NCBI GenBank assembly: GCA_018376855.1 | Contig: JAHAAN010000087.1 | Location: 1 to 7,871 of the forward strand | Reading direction: 5' to 3' | DNA from: Clostridiales bacterium | GTDB lineage: Bacteria; Bacillota; Clostridia; Christensenellales; QALW01 | DNA: 7,871 nucleotides | In this document: one piece after another, positions 5,909-7,871 of the stretch | Position numbering within the stretch: position 1 is the first letter of the stretch | Layout of the letters: the number at the start of each line of letters is the position of its first letter | Translations under genes and position numbers: made by a program | Notes under the pieces: model-generated | Told to the model about the DNA's origin: nothing | Databases searched by the model: none | The model's input: the letters and a program-made list of their open reading frames with translations, nothing else

Positions 5909-7287
5909 TTCTCTCCATGCATCTCCTTATAGGTTTGTATCGAGAGCGTTTCAGCCTTTCTTTTCGGGTGCGGAATGCGGAAGTACGGTTCCCCAAGCGA
6001 CGTAAGGGAGAACAAACGGATTAAAATCAGCAACACAGCGATTCCTGTTCCGACCATGCCGAAGCAGGCAGCAGCAGCCAGCACAAAATAACGAAGCAGG
6101 CGGGCGGTATCCGTCAAAGGGTAATTGGGAATGATGTAGCAGCACATAGCCGCCACGATCACCACAAGCATGGTAGCCTCGCTGGTAAAGCGGGAGCTGA
6201 CAAGCGCCTGCCCCAAAATGATGGAGCCGAAAATGCCGATGGTTCCGCCAAGCGTTGTGGGCAAAGAAATGCCAACCTCAAAGGTGAGCACCACCAGAAA
6301 ATCCACCAGCAGCAATTCGGCAAATAGAGAGAAGGGCACCAGAGATTCAGCCTGAATCAGCATAGCGGAGAGCTGATCCGGCAGCAGCGTTCGGTTGAAG
6401 TTCAGCACTGAGAGATATAATGCCGGCAGCGTCAACGTCAGCAGAAAGCAGATCATGCGCACAGCCGTCATGATCCCTCCGAGCGGCTTGGTTACAGCAG
6501 CGTCGTTAGGAGATTCAAACAGTTCTGAGAACGCAATGGGGCAAACCATTGCCAAAGGCTGGCCGTCGCAGATCACGGCGATTTTCCCTTTGAGTAACAG
6601 GGAGCAGACCGTGTCGGGGCGCTCTACGGTTTTAAGCGTTGGAAAAATACTTTTTTGATCGGAAATAACCGGCTGCACATTTCCCACCGTAAGAACGGCA
6701 GGCAGCTTCATGGCCTGCAATCGTTTGAGCAGCTCCTCCACCTGTGCGGGGTCGGCTTTGTTTTCCATATAAAGCACTGCGGTCTTGGTTTGGCTCTTAG
6801 ATCCGAGATTCAGCTCCTTCATGCAAAGCTCATTGCTCCGCAGTCTCCTTCGGATGAGCGAAACATTCGTATTCACGCTTTCTACAAAACCGTCCCGCGC
6901 GCCTAAAATGGTTTTATCAAGCACCGGTTCTCCTACTGAGCGTGAAGCGCTGTCGCGCAAATCAAGCGCAAGCGCGCCGCGCACGCCGTCGATCAGCACC
7001 AGCGTCAAGCCGCTGCTGAGCGCCTCCGTCATTTCGGAAAGCGTATATACGGGCGTTTGCTGCGCACTAAGCATAGCGCTGCTGAGCGCTTCCCGAATAT
7101 CACGAATGTTTTCGGCCAAGAGCAAATAGCGAATAACATCTTGTTCCAAAAGCTGCTGATCAGTCATTCCCTCCAAAAAAATCACGGCGCTGCATTGAGG
7201 CTTCCCTGCAATGCGCCGCATTTTCATGTCCTGATTTTGTTCTAAATACGGCTGAAGCTGCCGCAGCTTTTTTTCTAAAGCTTCCAT
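5905..7287 (-). CDS. gerA: GerA family spore germination protein (GerA subunit)
   Basis: This is the A subunit of a nutrient germinant receptor, which oligomerises in the inner spore membrane; a B. subtilis-type GerAA has been shown to form a germinant-gated ion channel. The 460-residue protein is close to the usual 480-500. The soluble N-terminal region (about 1-265) contains AVIFLEGMTDQQLLEQ (34-49), LTLVLIDG (94-101), the signature RDGFVESVNTNVSLIRRRLR (131-150), TKTAVLYMEN (167-176), ERPD (222-225), and KIAVICDGQPLAMVCPIAFSELFESPND (235-262). The membrane part (about 272-425) has about five segments, including VPFSLFAELLLVDFLVVLTFEVGISLP and IIPNYPLTDTARLLRY, and ends with the hallmark SLTSLGEPYFRIPHP. 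ATG 7287 is the only usable start before an in-frame stop at 7381-7383, apart from Met23. It has no good ribosome binding site, whereas Met23 has AGGA 7 nt upstream. The first 20 residues fit the family N-terminus, so 7287 is preferred. First gene of the gerA-gerB-gerC operon. Confidence 0.94.
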   Translation of the reverse strand: MEALEKKLRQLQPYLEQNQDMKMRRIAGKPQCSAVIFLEGMTDQQLLEQDVIRYLLLAENIRDIREALSSAMLSAQQTPVYTLSEMTEALSSGLTLVLIDGVRGALALDLRDSASRSVGEPVLDKTILGARDGFVESVNTNVSLIRRRLRSNELCMKELNLGSKSQTKTAVLYMENKADPAQVEELLKRLQAMKLPAVLTVGNVQPVISDQKSIFPTLKTVERPDTVCSLLLKGKIAVICDGQPLAMVCPIAFSELFESPNDAAVTKPLGGIMTAVRMICFLLTLTLPALYLSVLNFNRTLLPDQLSAMLIQAESLVPFSLFAELLLVDFLVVLTFEVGISLPTTLGGTIGIFGSIILGQALVSSRFTSEATMLVVIVAAMCCYIIPNYPLTDTARLLRYFVLAAAACFGMVGTGIAVLLILIRLFSLTSLGEPYFRIPHPKRKAETLSIQTYKEMHGEK

Positions 7288-7422
7288 GTTGAAAACCGTT
7301 GCTTTGCGGAAACCTGCGGGCTCTGCAAAAGCTTCCTTTCTTGGAAAGTAAAATGATTTTCTTAGTACTGCAAAACCGAATTAAAAGGACTCATCTTCCA
7401 AAATCCTCTTTCCGTTATGGCT

Positions 7423-7452
7423 GATTATGCCTGAAAAATGAAATTCTATACA
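7423..7452 (-). promoter_or_regulatory. Candidate sigma-G-like promoter for the ger operon
   Basis: On the minus strand, TGTATA (7447-7452) is followed after 17 bp by CATAATC (7423-7429). Sigma-G promoters in B. subtilis resemble TGAATA, about 17-18 bp, and CATACTA, so this is 5 of 6 and 5 of 7. Germinant-receptor operons are normally made in the forespore under sigma-G. It implies a leader of about 130 nt. Motif-based inference only. Confidence 0.5.
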
Positions 7453-7460
7453 AAAAACAG

Positions 7461-7489
7461 TTGACATATAAGAAGAAAACGCATATCAT
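7461..7489 (+). promoter_or_regulatory. Sigma-A type promoter for the ArsR-family gene
   Basis: A perfect TTGACA (7461-7466), a 17-bp spacer, and TATCAT (7484-7489). Expected start of transcription is near 7496, inside the predicted operator at 7492-7511. It lies back to back with the proposed ger promoter: the two -35 elements are 8 bp apart. Confidence 0.85.
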
Positions 7490-7491
7490 AA

Positions 7492-7511
7492 ATATGAACA
7501 GATTTTCATAT
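7492..7511. promoter_or_regulatory. ArsR/SmtB-type operator (inverted repeat)
   Basis: ATATGAA-CAGATT-TTCATAT has 7-bp perfect arms. It matches the known SmtB/CadC/ArsR operator theme with TGAACA and TTCA half-sites. It begins 2 bp after the -10 element and covers the predicted start of transcription, the usual place for autorepression. An extra TGAATGAATATT at 7519-7530 may be a weak second half-site. Confidence 0.8.
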
Positions 7512-7550
7512 GATTAAATGAATGAATATTAAAACAAAGGGGGGTTCCTT

Positions 7551-7871
7551 ATGAGTAATGAAGTAGAATGCTGTGATTATATCAGCGTTCATCAGGATCT
7601 TGTAAAGGCGGTTTTGGAAAGCATGCCTGACGAAACGGAGCTGTACGATCTTGCGGAGCTGTTTAAGGTTTTTGGCGATACCACGCGAATTCGCATTCTG
7701 TATGTGCTTTTTCAATCGGAAATGTGTGTGTGTGATCTGGCACAGATGCTGGGCATGGGGCAATCCGCGGTATCTCATCAGCTCAAAATTCTAAAAAATA
7801 ATCGTCTTGTAAAATCCCGCCGCGAGGGAAAAACCGTTTTTTATTCCCTAAGCGACGGCCATGTGAGAACG
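7551..7871 (+). CDS. ArsR/SmtB family metal-sensing repressor, CadC-like (partial, C-terminus beyond right edge)
   Basis: A small winged-helix dimeric repressor that leaves DNA when it binds metal ions, usually controlling a metal efflux pump and itself. The frame was translated by hand to the window edge: 107 codons with no stop, against about 120 for CadC, so only a short tail is missing. The N-terminus MSNEVECCDYISVH carries Cys7 and Cys8. LAELFKVFGDTTRIRIL (34-50) is the family core, SEMCVCDLAQMLGM (56-69) contains the metal box with Cys59 and Cys61, and GQSAVSHQLKILKNNRLVKSRREGKTVFYSL (70-100) is the recognition helix and wing. Asp102 and His104 match the Asp-x-His of the alpha-5 zinc site in SmtB. 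The Cys set suggests Cd/Pb/Zn sensing as in CadC, but the metal cannot be proved here. AGGGGGG (7538-7544), 6 nt upstream, supports the start. It is divergent from the ger operon, and its regulated partner is probably downstream, outside the window. Confidence 0.95.
   Translation, partial: MSNEVECCDYISVHQDLVKAVLESMPDETELYDLAELFKVFGDTTRIRILYVLFQSEMCVCDLAQMLGMGQSAVSHQLKILKNNRLVKSRREGKTVFYSLSDGHVRT

Noticed and set aside
7506..7778. Minus-strand 90-codon open frame at the right edge
   Set aside because: It is antisense to the ArsR-family gene and its ribosome binding site.

Overview
The window looks like chromosomal DNA from an endospore-forming, low-to-medium GC Firmicute, most likely of the class Clostridia. 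The evidence is a complete gerA-gerB-gerC type germinant-receptor operon, strong AGGAGG-type ribosome binding sites, sigma-A promoters close to consensus, and a Gram-positive style surface protein. No mobile elements, CRISPR arrays, tRNA or rRNA genes were seen. Assignment to a genus or family cannot be made from the sequence alone.

Left part (1-1334, minus strand): hisH and hisF encode the two subunits of imidazole glycerol phosphate synthase in histidine biosynthesis. They overlap by 7 bp. hisF runs off the left edge and lacks roughly the last 30 residues. The pair has its own promoter, and hisA is not between the two genes as it is in many his operons.

Centre-left (1428-2878, plus strand): a divergently transcribed gene for a secreted protein. 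It has a signal peptide, beta-rich Ig/FN3-like ectodomain, eight exact EQPT tetrapeptide repeats, and a C-terminal membrane segment with a positive tail preceded by LPTGT, which resembles a sortase signal but is not canonical. A strong, nearly symmetric terminator follows. Then comes about 300 bp of AT-rich sequence with no convincing gene.

Centre (3178-3855, minus strand): an unrecognised 184-residue, probably cytoplasmic protein. It has a near-perfect sigma-A promoter directly behind the ger operon and an inverted repeat in its leader.

Right part (3876-7452, minus strand): gerA (5905-7287), gerB (4943-5908) and gerC (3876-4916) are transcribed in that order. The A and B genes overlap by ATGA, and B and C are 26 bp apart. 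They should form an inner-membrane receptor that senses nutrients and triggers spore germination. A sigma-G-like promoter is proposed upstream.

Right edge (7461-7871, plus strand): a divergent ArsR/SmtB-family metal-sensing repressor, cut by the window end. It has a consensus promoter and a classic TGAACA/TTCA operator over the expected start of transcription. Its metal-binding residues suggest a CadC-like sensor, and its target, perhaps a metal exporter, would lie just outside the window. I see no clearly new system here; the surface protein and the unrecognised 184-residue gene are the least explained parts.
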